Shown here: positions 30,813-39,051 of the stretch, piece after piece | Layout: each line of letters starts with the position of its first letter | How positions within the stretch are numbered: position 1 is the first letter of the stretch | Assembly (NCBI GenBank): GCA_019247775.1 | Contig: JAFBAN010000212.1 | Location: 1-55,864 of the forward strand | DNA: 55,864 nt | Origin: Chitinophagaceae bacterium | GTDB taxonomy: Bacteria > Bacteroidota > Bacteroidia > Chitinophagales > Chitinophagaceae | Reading direction: 5' to 3' | Notes under the pieces: generated by a model | The model's input: only the letters and a program-made list of their open reading frames with translations | Database searches by the model: none | Told to the model about the DNA's origin: nothing | Position numbers and translations under genes: made by a program

Positions 30813-31649
30813 ATGGTTTCTTTGTTCCATGAAGTCAGTCACCAGTGCAGCAGGATCACAACTGCACGGTACAGCACCAGTTTTGCGTCGGCCATCAGGC
30901 TACTGCATAAAGACCTGCGCGAACCGGTTTACAATATTTATGGGTTCGTCCGTTTTGCGGATGAGATCGTGGACTCCTTTCATCAATATGATAAGGCAGC
31001 ACTGTTGCAGGAATTCGCCGACGCTACGTATAAAGCAATCGAGCGCGGGATCAGCGTCAATCCCATTCTTCACAGTTTTCAGCGGACCGTTAACCGGTAT
31101 AAGATAGATCTGGAACTCGTAGACGCATTCCTCAACAGTATGCGCATGGACCTTGGCCAACGCCATTACGACCGATCCGGATACGAACAATATATTTATG
31201 GCAGTGCTGAAGTGGTGGGACTGATGTGCCTGTTCGTGTTTTGTGAAGGTGATCATCAATTGTATCAACAACTGAAACCCCATGCACGGAGCCTGGGCGC
31301 CGCTTTTCAGAAAGTGAACTTCCTGCGCGACCTGAAAGCGGATCATGAACAGCTTGAGCGCATGTATTTCCCCAGCTGCGATTTCCGGAATTTCAGCGCC
31401 TCGGAAAAAGCGGCGATCGAGCAGGAAATTGCGCAGGACTTCGCCGATGCATATGCCGGCATTCTGCAACTGCCGGTAAAAGCGCGGTTCGGTGTATATG
31501 TTGCCTACAAATATTATCGTTCGCTTTTTCAAAAGATCCAGCGTTCAAGACCGCAACGCATCCTGGAAACAAGGATCCGGATCCCCGATTACCGAAAACT
31601 GTTCATCGTAGCCAAAGCCGGTATCCGGAGTCAATTGAACTTACTGTAG
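30813..31649 (+). CDS. crtB: Phytoene synthase
   Basis: The 278-aa enzyme condenses two geranylgeranyl diphosphates into phytoene. The first aspartate-rich motif is DEIVD (residues 50-54) in YGFVRFADEIVD, and the second is NFLRDLKAD in AFQKVNFLRDLKADHEQLER. YSTSFASAIRLL near residue 20 is also typical. The ATG at 30813 is the right start: an in-frame extension upstream only translates the heptamer repeat. The gene is in the middle of the carotenoid operon. Confidence 0.95.
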   Translation: MVSLFHEVSHQCSRITTARYSTSFASAIRLLHKDLREPVYNIYGFVRFADEIVDSFHQYDKAALLQEFADATYKAIERGISVNPILHSFQRTVNRYKIDLELVDAFLNSMRMDLGQRHYDRSGYEQYIYGSAEVVGLMCLFVFCEGDHQLYQQLKPHARSLGAAFQKVNFLRDLKADHEQLERMYFPSCDFRNFSASEKAAIEQEIAQDFADAYAGILQLPVKARFGVYVAYKYYRSLFQKIQRSRPQRILETRIRIPDYRKLFIVAKAGIRSQLNLL

Positions 31650-31667
31650 CAACTAATCTTATTTTTA
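31635..31667 (+). promoter_or_regulatory. Possible internal promoter of idi
   Basis: TTG at 31635-31637 and TATTTTTA at 31660-31667 (seven of eight) are 22 nt apart; the box ends 4 nt before the idi ATG. This would give a near-leaderless mRNA. Confidence 0.35.
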
Positions 31668-31671
31668 GGGT

Positions 31672-32193
31672 ATGGAACAGGTGATCTTGGTAGATGAACA
31701 GGACAAGGTAACAGGCGCCATGGAAAAAATGGAGGCTCACGAAAAAGCAGCGCTGCACCGGGCATTCAGTGTTTTTATTTTTAACAAACGCGGCGAATTG
31801 CTGATGCAGCAACGGGCGCCCGGCAAATACCATAGCGGCGGCCTGTGGACCAATAGCTGCTGCAGCCACCCGCGCCCCGATGAAGACACTTTGGAAGCAG
31901 CATCACGTCGCCTGAAAGAAGAAATGGGATTCGAGACGCATTTAACCAAGGCTTTCGACTTTATTTATCGCGCCGAGTTCGACAACGGTCTTACCGAGCA
32001 TGAATTCGATCATGTATTTACCGGTTTGTACGATGGCCCTGTTAAACCTGATCCGAAAGAAGTATGCGGCTATAACTGGGTTTCCCTCGGGGAGATCGCT
32101 GCCGATCTCGAAGCGCATCCTGCATCGTATACTGCCTGGTTCCATATTGCTTTCCCTGAACTGATGGACTGGAAAAAATTTTCGGGCGTCTGA
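31672..32193 (+). CDS. idi: Isopentenyl-diphosphate delta-isomerase, type 1
   Basis: The 173-aa Nudix-fold enzyme interconverts IPP and DMAPP, supplying the carotenoid precursors. It has LHRAFSVFIFNKRGELLMQQ, the catalytic Cys in TNSCCSHPRPDE and metal ligands in RRLKEEMGFE and LTEHEFDHVF. The length is normal. It is unusual only in lying inside a carotenoid operon, which should raise isoprenoid flux when pigment is made. Confidence 0.96.
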   Translation: MEQVILVDEQDKVTGAMEKMEAHEKAALHRAFSVFIFNKRGELLMQQRAPGKYHSGGLWTNSCCSHPRPDEDTLEAASRRLKEEMGFETHLTKAFDFIYRAEFDNGLTEHEFDHVFTGLYDGPVKPDPKEVCGYNWVSLGEIAADLEAHPASYTAWFHIAFPELMDWKKFSGV

Positions 32194-32233
32194 AGAAATA
32201 AATGAATGCTTAACCTGATCCTGATCGAACACA

Positions 32234-33715
32234 ATGCAAGATCCCGCAGCTAAAGTGATCGTTATCGGTTCCGGCATCGCCGGGCTGGCGGCAGCTATCA
32301 GGCTCGCATCTGCAGGCCGGCAGGTGATCGTGTATGAAAAGAATGGATATCCGGGCGGCAAACTCCACGCATTTGAGCAGAACGGTTATCATTTTGATGC
32401 GGGTCCCAGCCTGTTCACCCAGCCGCAACAGCTGGCCGAATTGTTCGCGCTGGCCGGCGAGCCGCTGAACGATTATTTTCAATACCGCAGGCTGCCCGTC
32501 AGCTGTCATTATTTTTATGAGGACGGTACCTGCCTGAAAGCCTACGCAGACCGGGAGCTGTTCAAAAAAGAGATCGCCGAAAAAACTTCAGCCGATCCGG
32601 CAAGGCTCGATACCTATCTCGCCAATGCCTCAAAAGCGTACAGCAGGATCGGTTCCGTTTTCCTCGATCATTCCCTGCACAAGCCTAAAACACTTTGGAA
32701 AGCCCCGGTATCAAAAGCGCTGCTGGCTACCCGCTGGCCTTATCTTTTCCGGTCGCTCCATCAGTTCAACCGGAAGCAATTGGTGGATGAGAAACTGGTG
32801 CAGTTATTTGATCGCTATGCCACTTTCAATGGCAGCGATCCTTACCGGGCGCCGGGCATGCTCAGCATGATACCGCATCTCGAGCACAATGAGGGGGCGT
32901 TTTACCCGCAAGGCGGGATGATCAGCATCGTGAATGCTTTATACCAACTTGCATTGAAGAAAGGGGTGGAATTTCATTTCAACGCGCCGGTGCAGCGGAT
33001 CATCGCTCACGAAAACAAAGCAGTAGGTGTGGTGGTGAATAACAGTAATATACTTTCGACGGCCGTGTTGAGCAATATCGATTCCTATTTCACCTACCGT
33101 TATCTTCTCGGTGATGAGCGCAGTGCCAAAAAAATTGCCAGGCAGGAGCGCAGCAGCAGCGCCATGATCTTCTACTGGGGTATAAAAAAAGAATTTCCCC
33201 GGCTCGATCTGCACAATATCTTTTTCTCTGGTGATTATAAAGCGGAGTTCGATCACCTGTTCCGGTCGAAAAGCGTTTATTATGATCCGACCGTTTATGT
33301 CAATATCAGTTCCAAACAGGAACCGGGCAGGCAGGCGCCTGCCGGTAAGGAAAACTGGTTTGTGATGGTGAACACGCCTGCCAGCAACGGCCAGGATTGG
33401 ACCGCATACCGGCAACAATACCGGCAGGCCGTTATTGAAAAGCTGAACCGTGCATTGCAAACGGATATTGAAAGCCTGATCGAAACAGAAACGGTAATGG
33501 ATCCGGCAGGCATTGAAACCAGCAGTGGGTCTTTTATGGGCGCTTTGTATGGAACCAGTTCCAACTCGCGGCTCGCCGCTTTTTTGCGGCATCCCAATTT
33601 TTCTAAACGCATAGCAGGATTGTACTTCGCGGGCGGCAGCGTTCATCCGGGCGGGGGTATTCCCTTATGCATGCGAAGCGCGAAGATCGCCGCAAACCTG
33701 ATCCTGCAAGGCTGA
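32234..33715 (+). CDS. crtD: CrtD-type hydroxycarotenoid desaturase
   Basis: The 493-aa CrtI-family flavoenzyme has GSGIAGLAAAIRLASAG, GGKLHAFEQNGYHFDAGPSL, MIPHLEHNEGAFYPQGGMIS and the C-terminal GGGIPLCMRSAKIAANLIL. These features match CrtD, which introduces the 3',4' double bond into 1'-hydroxy carotenoids, rather than the phytoene-type enzyme upstream. Its TGA overlaps the start of cruF (TGATG), so the two are coupled and act on the same half of the molecule. Confidence 0.88.
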   Translation: MQDPAAKVIVIGSGIAGLAAAIRLASAGRQVIVYEKNGYPGGKLHAFEQNGYHFDAGPSLFTQPQQLAELFALAGEPLNDYFQYRRLPVSCHYFYEDGTCLKAYADRELFKKEIAEKTSADPARLDTYLANASKAYSRIGSVFLDHSLHKPKTLWKAPVSKALLATRWPYLFRSLHQFNRKQLVDEKLVQLFDRYATFNGSDPYRAPGMLSMIPHLEHNEGAFYPQGGMISIVNALYQLALKKGVEFHFNAPVQRIIAHENKAVGVVVNNSNILSTAVLSNIDSYFTYRYLLGDERSAKKIARQERSSSAMIFYWGIKKEFPRLDLHNIFFSGDYKAEFDHLFRSKSVYYDPTVYVNISSKQEPGRQAPAGKENWFVMVNTPASNGQDWTAYRQQYRQAVIEKLNRALQTDIESLIETETVMDPAGIETSSGSFMGALYGTSSNSRLAAFLRHPNFSKRIAGLYFAGGSVHPGGGIPLCMRSAKIAANLILQG

Positions 33716-34395
33716 TGAAATGGAAGCGACAGCATATCGCTATTTTCATCGCTTTGCTTGTTCATACCAGCGGACTGATCGGAATATTATTCACGCCTTA
33801 CAGGAACTGGTTCATTCGCTATACCCCGCTTAATCTGGTATTGATGGCATTTTTACTCGCCTGGAACCAGCGCAGCAGGGTTCGCGCTTTCTATATTTTT
33901 TTTGCGATAGCGGCCCTGGCAGGTTTTCTGGCCGAGTGGATCGGGATAAACACCAGCTTGTTATTCGGCAGCTATAGGTATGGCGATATGCTCGGCCCTG
34001 CATTTGGCGGTGTGCCTTTATTGATCGGGCTCAACTGGTTCCTGGTCGTATTCTGCAGCGGCAGCATCATGCACCAGGTGCAGGACTGTATGCGCAGTAA
34101 GCCCAACGGAGCATCTGCCATGCCGCCGCGGCTGGCTGCCTGGTCTGTGGTGCTCGATGGAGCGCTGCTGGCGGTACTGTTCGACTGGATCATGGAACCT
34201 GCAGCCATGCAACTGGGATTCTGGGAATGGAAGGGTGGTACCGTTCCGTTTTATAATTATGTCTGCTGGCTGCTGATCAGTACCGGGCTGCTGGTGGTGT
34301 TCCGGCTTTTTTCGTTCCGGGGCAGCAATCATTTCGCAGTACATTTGTTCATTATAGAATTGTTTTTTTTCCTGGTCTTAAGAATTTACCTGTAG
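33715..34395 (+). CDS. cruF: CruF-type carotenoid 1',2'-hydratase
   Basis: The 226-aa membrane protein has about seven hydrophobic segments and the DUF422/CruF blocks AEWIGINTSLLFGSYRYGDM, PLLIGLNWFLVVFCSG, VLDGALLAVLFDWIMEPAAM and FWEWKGGTVPFYNYVCW. It adds water to the free psi end of gamma-carotene. The ATG at 33715 overlaps the crtD stop; the longer frame would lie wholly inside crtD. It abuts crtZ with no gap. Confidence 0.9.
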   Translation: MKWKRQHIAIFIALLVHTSGLIGILFTPYRNWFIRYTPLNLVLMAFLLAWNQRSRVRAFYIFFAIAALAGFLAEWIGINTSLLFGSYRYGDMLGPAFGGVPLLIGLNWFLVVFCSGSIMHQVQDCMRSKPNGASAMPPRLAAWSVVLDGALLAVLFDWIMEPAAMQLGFWEWKGGTVPFYNYVCWLLISTGLLVVFRLFSFRGSNHFAVHLFIIELFFFLVLRIYL

Positions 34396-34866
34396 ATGCT
34401 GTACATATTCATCGCATTACTTACATTCTTATTGATGGAAGGCATTACCTGGCTTACCCACCGGTATGTGATGCATGGGTTTCTCTGGTGGCTGCATGAG
34501 GATCATCACAGAAAAGGCCCGGGTTTTTTCGAGAAGAACGATGCGTTCTTTCTGATCTTCGCAGTGCCCAGCTGGTTGTGCATCATGCTGGGAAGTATGG
34601 CCCAGGCTTATTGGGTGGTGAGTATCGGCGCCGGCATTGCTTTGTATGGACTTGCTTATTTCCTCGTGCATGAACTCATCATTCACCAGCGTTTTAAATG
34701 GCTTTCGCGCAGCAATAACCGCTATATCCGCGCCATCCGCTGGGCACATAAGATGCACCACAAGCATCTGAGCAAGGAAGAAGGTGAAAGTTTCGGCATG
34801 CTGCTGGTGGCAAAAAAATATTGGGATAAAGTGAGACAGGATGAAGAACTGCAGCAAACCAATTAA
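34396..34866 (+). CDS. crtZ: Beta-carotene 3-hydroxylase
   Basis: The 156-aa membrane di-iron hydroxylase has the histidine clusters HRYVMHG, HEDHHRKGPGFFEKND, HELIIHQRF and HKMHHKH in order. It hydroxylates C3 of the beta ring. The ATG is the base after the cruF stop. With CruF, CrtD and CrtY it predicts a 3,1'-diol carotenoid of the saproxanthin type. Confidence 0.95.
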   Translation: MLYIFIALLTFLLMEGITWLTHRYVMHGFLWWLHEDHHRKGPGFFEKNDAFFLIFAVPSWLCIMLGSMAQAYWVVSIGAGIALYGLAYFLVHELIIHQRFKWLSRSNNRYIRAIRWAHKMHHKHLSKEEGESFGMLLVAKKYWDKVRQDEELQQTN

Positions 34867-34877
34867 CCGACCTGCTA

Positions 34878-36023
34878 TTGCCCCATCATTATCACTATAT
34901 CATCACCGGCGCAGGCTGTGCGGGCTCGAGCCTGCTGATGCGCATGATGCAGGAACCTTTTTTCAGCGATAAGCGGATACTGATCATCGATCAGTCGCTT
35001 AAAACAGAGAACGACCGTACCTGGTGTTTTTGGGAAACCGCACCGGGCATTTTTGAGCCGATCGTTGCGCATCGGTGGCAGCAGGTGGATTTTTTTTCAG
35101 ACGGGTTTTCGGGCACGCTCGACCTTTCACCCTACTGGTATAAAATGATCCGCGGTATCGACCTGTACCGGTCCGTGCGGGCAGCCGCCTCCCATCATCC
35201 CAATATCGAATGGCGAAATGAACGGGTGATCAGCCTCAATGCGGATACAAGCGTGCGAACGGAAAGCGGTGTATTCTATGGTGACTATATATTCAACAGC
35301 ATCCTGTTTGAGAAGCCTGCCCTGCCGCGCGGGAAATATTTTCTCTGGCAGCATTTCATGGGCTGGACCATCGAAACGCCGGGGAAGCGATTCGATCCTT
35401 CGGTTGCAACATTCATGGATTTCAGGATCAGCCAGGCGGCAGGAACCGCTTTTATGTATGTGCTGCCAGTGTCGGATCATGAAGCACTGGTCGAATATGC
35501 TTTGTTCTCGCCCTCGCCTTTATCGAAAGAAGAATATGAACATGAACTGCGCGACTATATCGCTTCGCGGCTGAAGATCGATTCGTACACGATCACACAT
35601 ACCGAGACCGGCATGATACCCATGACCAATATGGATTTCCGGCAGCGGCAGGGCAATATCCTGCATATCGGCACTGCGGGCGGCCAGGTCAAAGGAAGTA
35701 CCGGGTATGCGTTCCAGTTCATCCAGAAAAAGACCGCTCAGCTGGTAAAAGCCCTGGCAGAGACCGGCAGGCCTTTTACCCGGGTGCCCCGTGGCAGCCG
35801 GCGGTTCAGGTATTACGACAGCGTTTTGCTTCATGTGCTGCAGGAAAAAAGGATGCAGGGCGCAGACATATTCGGTTCCATTTTCCGCAAAAACCCCGCG
35901 GAACGGGTTTTGTGTTTCCTGGATAACGAAACCGGAATTGTCCGCGATCTGCAGATCATGCGCAGCGTACCGCCGCGGGTATTCCTGCCGGCCGGGCTGG
36001 CAGAATTAATGAAGGCATTATGA
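34878..36023 (+). CDS. crtY: Lycopene beta-cyclase (CrtY)
   Basis: The 381-aa flavoprotein has the N-terminal nucleotide-binding motif YIITGAGCAGSSLLMRMM, the family motif NDRTWCFWE near residue 45 and GTAGGQVKGSTGYAFQFI. It forms the beta ring of gamma-carotene from lycopene. The start is TTG at 34878; the binding strand begins at residue 6 and no ATG precedes it in frame. The 3' end overlaps the PfkB gene by 4 nt. Confidence 0.92.
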   Translation: MPHHYHYIITGAGCAGSSLLMRMMQEPFFSDKRILIIDQSLKTENDRTWCFWETAPGIFEPIVAHRWQQVDFFSDGFSGTLDLSPYWYKMIRGIDLYRSVRAAASHHPNIEWRNERVISLNADTSVRTESGVFYGDYIFNSILFEKPALPRGKYFLWQHFMGWTIETPGKRFDPSVATFMDFRISQAAGTAFMYVLPVSDHEALVEYALFSPSPLSKEEYEHELRDYIASRLKIDSYTITHTETGMIPMTNMDFRQRQGNILHIGTAGGQVKGSTGYAFQFIQKKTAQLVKALAETGRPFTRVPRGSRRFRYYDSVLLHVLQEKRMQGADIFGSIFRKNPAERVLCFLDNETGIVRDLQIMRSVPPRVFLPAGLAELMKAL

Positions 36024-36967
36024 AAAAGATCATCACGCTTACCCTCAATCCCGCACTGGATAAGAGCATCGCCGTTCCCCAGCTGGTGCCGGAGAAAAAA
36101 CTGAAAGCGTCCGGGGCCAAAACAGAACCGGGCGGCGGCGGCATCAATGTGTCGAGGGCATTGCATAAGCTGGGCGTGGACAGCAGGGCTGTTTATCTGT
36201 CCGGCGGTTATACGGGTAAGCAGTTCGATACACTGCTGGCTGCTGAAGGCGTGGCTGCTGTGCCGTTACCGATCAAGAATGATATGCGGGAAAATTTTGT
36301 GGTACTGGATGAATATTCCAATGCCCAGTACCGTTTTGGAATGGAAGGCCCGCAGGTGGAACCGGATGAGTGGCTGGATTCACTGCAATACATCAGCGAG
36401 CAGGACGATATCGCCTATATAGTAGCAAGTGGCAGCCTGCCGCCCGGTGTGCCGGCAGATATTTTCGGACAACTGGCAGTGATCGCCAAACAGAAAAATG
36501 CAAGACTTGTTGTAGACACATCCGGCGATGCACTGAAATATGCCGTACAAAAAGGCGTATTCCTGGTGAAGCCGAATCTTTCCGAGTTGGCCGGACTGTA
36601 CGGTAAGGAAAAGCTGGGCAAAGAAGAAATTGTAACCGCCGCCCGCAGTATGATCAGGAAAAGCTGCTGTGAGATCATGGTCGTTTCCATGGGCGGCGAC
36701 GGGGCCATGCTTGTTACGGCTACCGAACAATTCCAGGTTACGCCTCCCAAACAAAAGATCCAAAGCACCGTGGGCGCCGGCGATAGTATGGTGGCGGGTC
36801 TTGTGGCTGCGCTGTCAAAGGAATGGGAACTGGAGGATGTGCTTCGCTATGGCGTAGCCGCCGGCTCGGCCGCCACGCTTAATGCCGGCACGGAACTCTG
36901 TAAAAAAGAAGATACGGAACGATTATTCGCCGAAATGAAGCAACCTGCGGTGGCGGCCATGAGTTAG
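36020..36967 (+). CDS. PfkB-family hexose/tagatose phosphate kinase
   Basis: The 315-aa protein is a PfkB-type sugar kinase closest to 1-/6-phosphofructokinase II: TLTLNPALDKSIAV, KTEPGGGGINVSRALHKLG, YIVASGSLPPGVP, VKPNLSEL and the anion-hole/catalytic STVGAGDSMVAGLVAAL. It probably phosphorylates fructose-6-phosphate. The ATGA overlap with crtY places it at the end of the carotenoid operon, which is unexpected for a glycolytic enzyme. Confidence 0.9.
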   Translation: MKKIITLTLNPALDKSIAVPQLVPEKKLKASGAKTEPGGGGINVSRALHKLGVDSRAVYLSGGYTGKQFDTLLAAEGVAAVPLPIKNDMRENFVVLDEYSNAQYRFGMEGPQVEPDEWLDSLQYISEQDDIAYIVASGSLPPGVPADIFGQLAVIAKQKNARLVVDTSGDALKYAVQKGVFLVKPNLSELAGLYGKEKLGKEEIVTAARSMIRKSCCEIMVVSMGGDGAMLVTATEQFQVTPPKQKIQSTVGAGDSMVAGLVAALSKEWELEDVLRYGVAAGSAATLNAGTELCKKEDTERLFAEMKQPAVAAMS

Positions 36968-37072
36968 CCACGATGGACAGATCAACACAGAAAATCTGTG
37001 AAAATCCGTGTCATCTGTGGCAAAAAATCCGCTTGCGCTGATTCAACGCCGCTACTATTGAATCTCTTCCCC

Positions 37073-37080
37073 TATTTTTG
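37073..37080 (+). promoter_or_regulatory. -7 box of tRNA-Arg
   Basis: TATTTTTG is a full consensus match that ends 8 nt before the mature tRNA start. The 120 nt before it hold only a half-arm of a CTGTG-type repeat (near 36980-37015). Confidence 0.5.
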
Positions 37081-37088
37081 CGCTCCTT

Positions 37089-37160
37089 GGTCTCGTAGTA
37101 CAATGGATAGTATATGAGTTTCCGAAGCTCCGGATCCAGGTTCGATTCCTGGCGAGACCA
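37089..37160 (+). tRNA. tRNA-Arg(CCG)
   Basis: The 72-nt cloverleaf has the acceptor stem GGTCTCG/CGAGACC, a D stem GTAC/GTAT, an anticodon loop TTCCGAA with CCG at 37122-37124 (reads CGG, Arg) and a T arm CCAGG-TTCGATT-CCTGG. The first pair of the anticodon stem is mismatched. The discriminator is A, and no CCA is encoded. Confidence 0.95.
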
Positions 37161-37163
37161 CAA

Positions 37164-37194
37164 ATGCCTTTCGGTTTGTTCGAAGGGCATTTTT
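37164..37194 (+). terminator. Rho-independent terminator after tRNA-Arg
   Basis: The stem ATGCCTTTCG/CGAAGGGCAT (one wobble) with a 7-nt loop is followed by TTTT. It begins 4 nt after the tRNA. Confidence 0.8.
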
Positions 37195-37411
37195 GTTCCA
37201 TCTGCCGTTACAGTCCCTTGGGCAACTCCTAAAATTGTTTTTTGACAAAGCCTATTTTGTGTAAAAATCCGCCACGCGAAAAAATCAATTTTGAATTCAG
37301 AAATAAGAAACTCCCTCTCATAAATCAGAAAAAACGCCGCTCGTACGGTTTTTTTTCAGGGTGTTTTCCAGACGAAATAACTTTAAGATTCACCAATTAA
37401 AATTGTTTTTT

Positions 37412-37789
37412 ATGAAGAAGTTTTTATTACTGACAGTGGTCTTTTGCGCCGTACTCTCCACTACCACATATGCGCAGAGTAGCGGCGGCAGCAACCAGGT
37501 AAGCATGCTGCAGCAGTTAAAAGAAAAGCTTAAGCCCCAGATGGTAGAAAAGACCGGGCTTACTGAAGCGCAGGTCGACAGGGTTATCGAGATCAATTTT
37601 GAAATGCGCCAGGCGGCAGCAGGCCTGCGCGATCTCAGCGAGGCTGATCGCTCTAAAAAAATTGCAGATCTGAAAGCAGCAAAGGAAAAAAAATTCAGCG
37701 AAATCCCACTAACGGCTGAGCAGATCAAAGCGATATATGCTTTTTATGAAGACATGGGAAAGAATATGCCACAGAAATCCGGAAATTAA
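37412..37789 (+). CDS. Small exported helical protein
   Basis: The 125-aa product has a signal peptide (MKKFLLLTVVFCAVLSTTTYAQ). A charged helical body follows, with TGLTEAQVDRVIEINFEMRQ and LTAEQIKAIYAFYEDM. The 'LT.EQ' helices resemble the LTxxQ pattern of Spy/CpxP-like periplasmic proteins of Bacteroidota, but this is a weak likeness. The ATG at 37412 opens the signal peptide. Its 210-nt AT-rich upstream region gives it its own promoter, though no clean consensus is seen. Confidence 0.8.
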   Translation: MKKFLLLTVVFCAVLSTTTYAQSSGGSNQVSMLQQLKEKLKPQMVEKTGLTEAQVDRVIEINFEMRQAAAGLRDLSEADRSKKIADLKAAKEKKFSEIPLTAEQIKAIYAFYEDMGKNMPQKSGN

Positions 37790-37808
37790 TACATACCTGA
37801 TTTATTTG

Positions 37809-37833
37809 AAAGCTGGCGGGAGGCAGCTTTTTT
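37809..37833 (+). terminator. Terminator of the small exported protein gene
   Basis: The stem AAAGCTG/CAGCTTT with an 8-nt loop runs into a T stretch, 20 nt after the stop codon. Confidence 0.7.
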
Positions 37834-37938
37834 GTTTGCGTAATCGGTGACAAAATCCTTGGCAAACTTGCAGAAAATATCACTATATATTGATTCGCTA
37901 AATTTCAAGGGAAACTTTGTGAAGTCGATTTTTACGGC

Positions 37939-38289
37939 TCACGCATAGATCATCGCCATACTCTCCCTCGCCATCTGCTGGTTATACTCGAATGTGAGGT
38001 GCTTATGATTGATCGTATCCATGATCGTACCGATAAAACAGAATCCGCCTGTCAAAAAATAGAGAATGCCCATCGCGGCCTGGTTAACCATAAAACGCTG
38101 GATGCCGGCCACGAGTACAAAGCCCAATACGCAACCCAGCAGGATCTGGTCGGCTTTTCTTCGCTTGCCGTTGTAAACTGCGATGAACATCTGCAGCTGT
38201 TCCATGCTGAGCTCTTTGGTAAGCGCCTGCAGATATACCAGTTCTTCGCCTTCCAGTGCAGGTATCAGGTTAACGAGGTTCGGTCGCAT
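37939..38289 (-). CDS. TM2-domain protein
   Basis: The 116-aa protein has a soluble helical N-terminus (ALEGEELVYLQALTKELS) and then two membrane segments joined by a short turn (residues of about 48-68 and 72-92, with LYFLTGGFCFIGTIMDTI). This matches the TM2 domain, which is common in bacteria and of unknown role. It overlaps the upstream DUF2752 gene by 20 nt, so the two are translated from one mRNA. Confidence 0.85.
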   Translation of the reverse strand: MRPNLVNLIPALEGEELVYLQALTKELSMEQLQMFIAVYNGKRRKADQILLGCVLGFVLVAGIQRFMVNQAAMGILYFLTGGFCFIGTIMDTINHKHLTFEYNQQMARESMAMIYA

Positions 38290-38560
38290 CGGTTGTTGGA
38301 TTGAGTAGTAGTTGTTTGACCCTGATAAAGATAATAATTACAGCGGGGATACCCATAAGATGATGCCGAAAGGAATTCGTCAGTTGCAAATGCAACACAT
38401 CATGTATCGCATGCCCCAGCCCGCAGCCAGGGCAGCGCCCAAAACCCAGCAGCGCGGAAGGACACAATGAAACACCTTCTCCGGTCGCGGGCATGAAAAA
38501 CAATGCGGCCAGCGCTGCCACCCAAAACATCAATTCAATATGGTTCCTTAGCCATCGCAT
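38270..38560 (-). CDS. DUF2752 membrane protein
   Basis: The 96-aa protein has two hydrophobic segments and the family hallmark CPSALLGFGRCPGCGLGHAI, in which the Cys-Pro-Gly-Cys-Gly part is typical of DUF2752. The function is unknown. The ATG at 38560 (MRWLRNH) is better than the earlier start, whose extra residues come from a repeat. It overlaps the TM2 gene, as often seen in Bacteroidota. Confidence 0.85.
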   Translation of the reverse strand: MRWLRNHIELMFWVAALAALFFMPATGEGVSLCPSALLGFGRCPGCGLGHAIHDVLHLQLTNSFRHHLMGIPAVIIIFIRVKQLLLNPTTDATEPR

Positions 38561-38634
38561 AATCTGTTGCGCCTCCGCGTCTCTGCGTAATAAAATAAAG
38601 GTAGTGAAGAATCGCAATCGGTAACTGAAAGTTA

Positions 38635-38753
38635 AACTCCGTGAACCTCCGTGTATTCCGTGCCTCTGTGGTGAAATAAGGCCAATGTCCTTGGGGAGAG
38701 CAATACGAAGGCTTTACCACAGAGGCACGGAATACACGGAGATTCACAGAGGG
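38635..38753. repeat. CACAGAGG-type palindrome
   Basis: The arms 38635-38672 and about 38716-38753 are complementary over about 38 nt, with words CTCCGTGTATTCCGTGCCTC and complement, around a 43-nt loop. It is a sister of the CGCAGAG-type family and ends in the last codons of the CWC gene. A further half-arm (CGCCTCCGCGTCTCTGCG) is at 38566-38587. Confidence 0.75.
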
Positions 38754-38757
38754 TTAC

Positions 38758-38973
38758 TCAAAAGCGGAAGATGTTATGCCGGTGCAACCGGTACTGGAAC
38801 TGCAGCGTTTCCAAACATTTCGCACACAAACAATCCAGGTATTGCCCCTCGATAAACACCCGCTCTTCGTAAGTTAACTGCAGCGAACTGCATTGACACT
38901 CGGCTATATTCCCAACCTTGCATTCGAAAACCCGATTGCAGCGGGGGCATTTTTTGTTTTCGTGATGCGGCAT
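38758..38973 (-). CDS. Cysteine-rich CWC family protein
   Basis: The 71-aa protein has eight Cys in CPRCNRVFECKVGNIAECQC and YLDCLCAKCLETLQ, the pattern of the small cysteine-rich CWC family (probably zinc-binding). The C-terminus ends FRF at the repeat. Function is unknown. It is monocistronic. Confidence 0.85.
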   Translation of the reverse strand: MPHHENKKCPRCNRVFECKVGNIAECQCSSLQLTYEERVFIEGQYLDCLCAKCLETLQFQYRLHRHNIFRF

Positions 38974-38988
38974 GGTAGGATTTTAAAG

Positions 38989-39050
38989 TGGAGACTGCAG
39001 ATTTGAGATTTAATACGTTTCAATCTCAAATCTGCAATCTCCAATCTCAG
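38989..39050. repeat. Heptamer-array palindrome (AATCTNN type)
   Basis: The left arm has AGACTGC, AGATTTG, AGATTTA and the right arm CAATCTC, AAATCTG, CAATCTC, CAATCTC units, with a core word different from the AGTCTGG arrays. It lies between the CWC gene and the 3' end of the BtuB-like gene. Confidence 0.7.
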
Positions 39051-39051
39051 A

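Noticed and set aside
36020..36967. Ribokinase or adenosine kinase as the PfkB-family call
   Set aside because: The N-terminal LTLNPALDKSI and PGGGGINVSRAL motifs are those of phosphofructokinase/tagatose-6-phosphate kinase types.
37321..37360. Terminator-like A-run, short stem, T-run near 37328-37362
   Set aside because: The GC part of the stem is only about 3 bp and no gene ends just before it.
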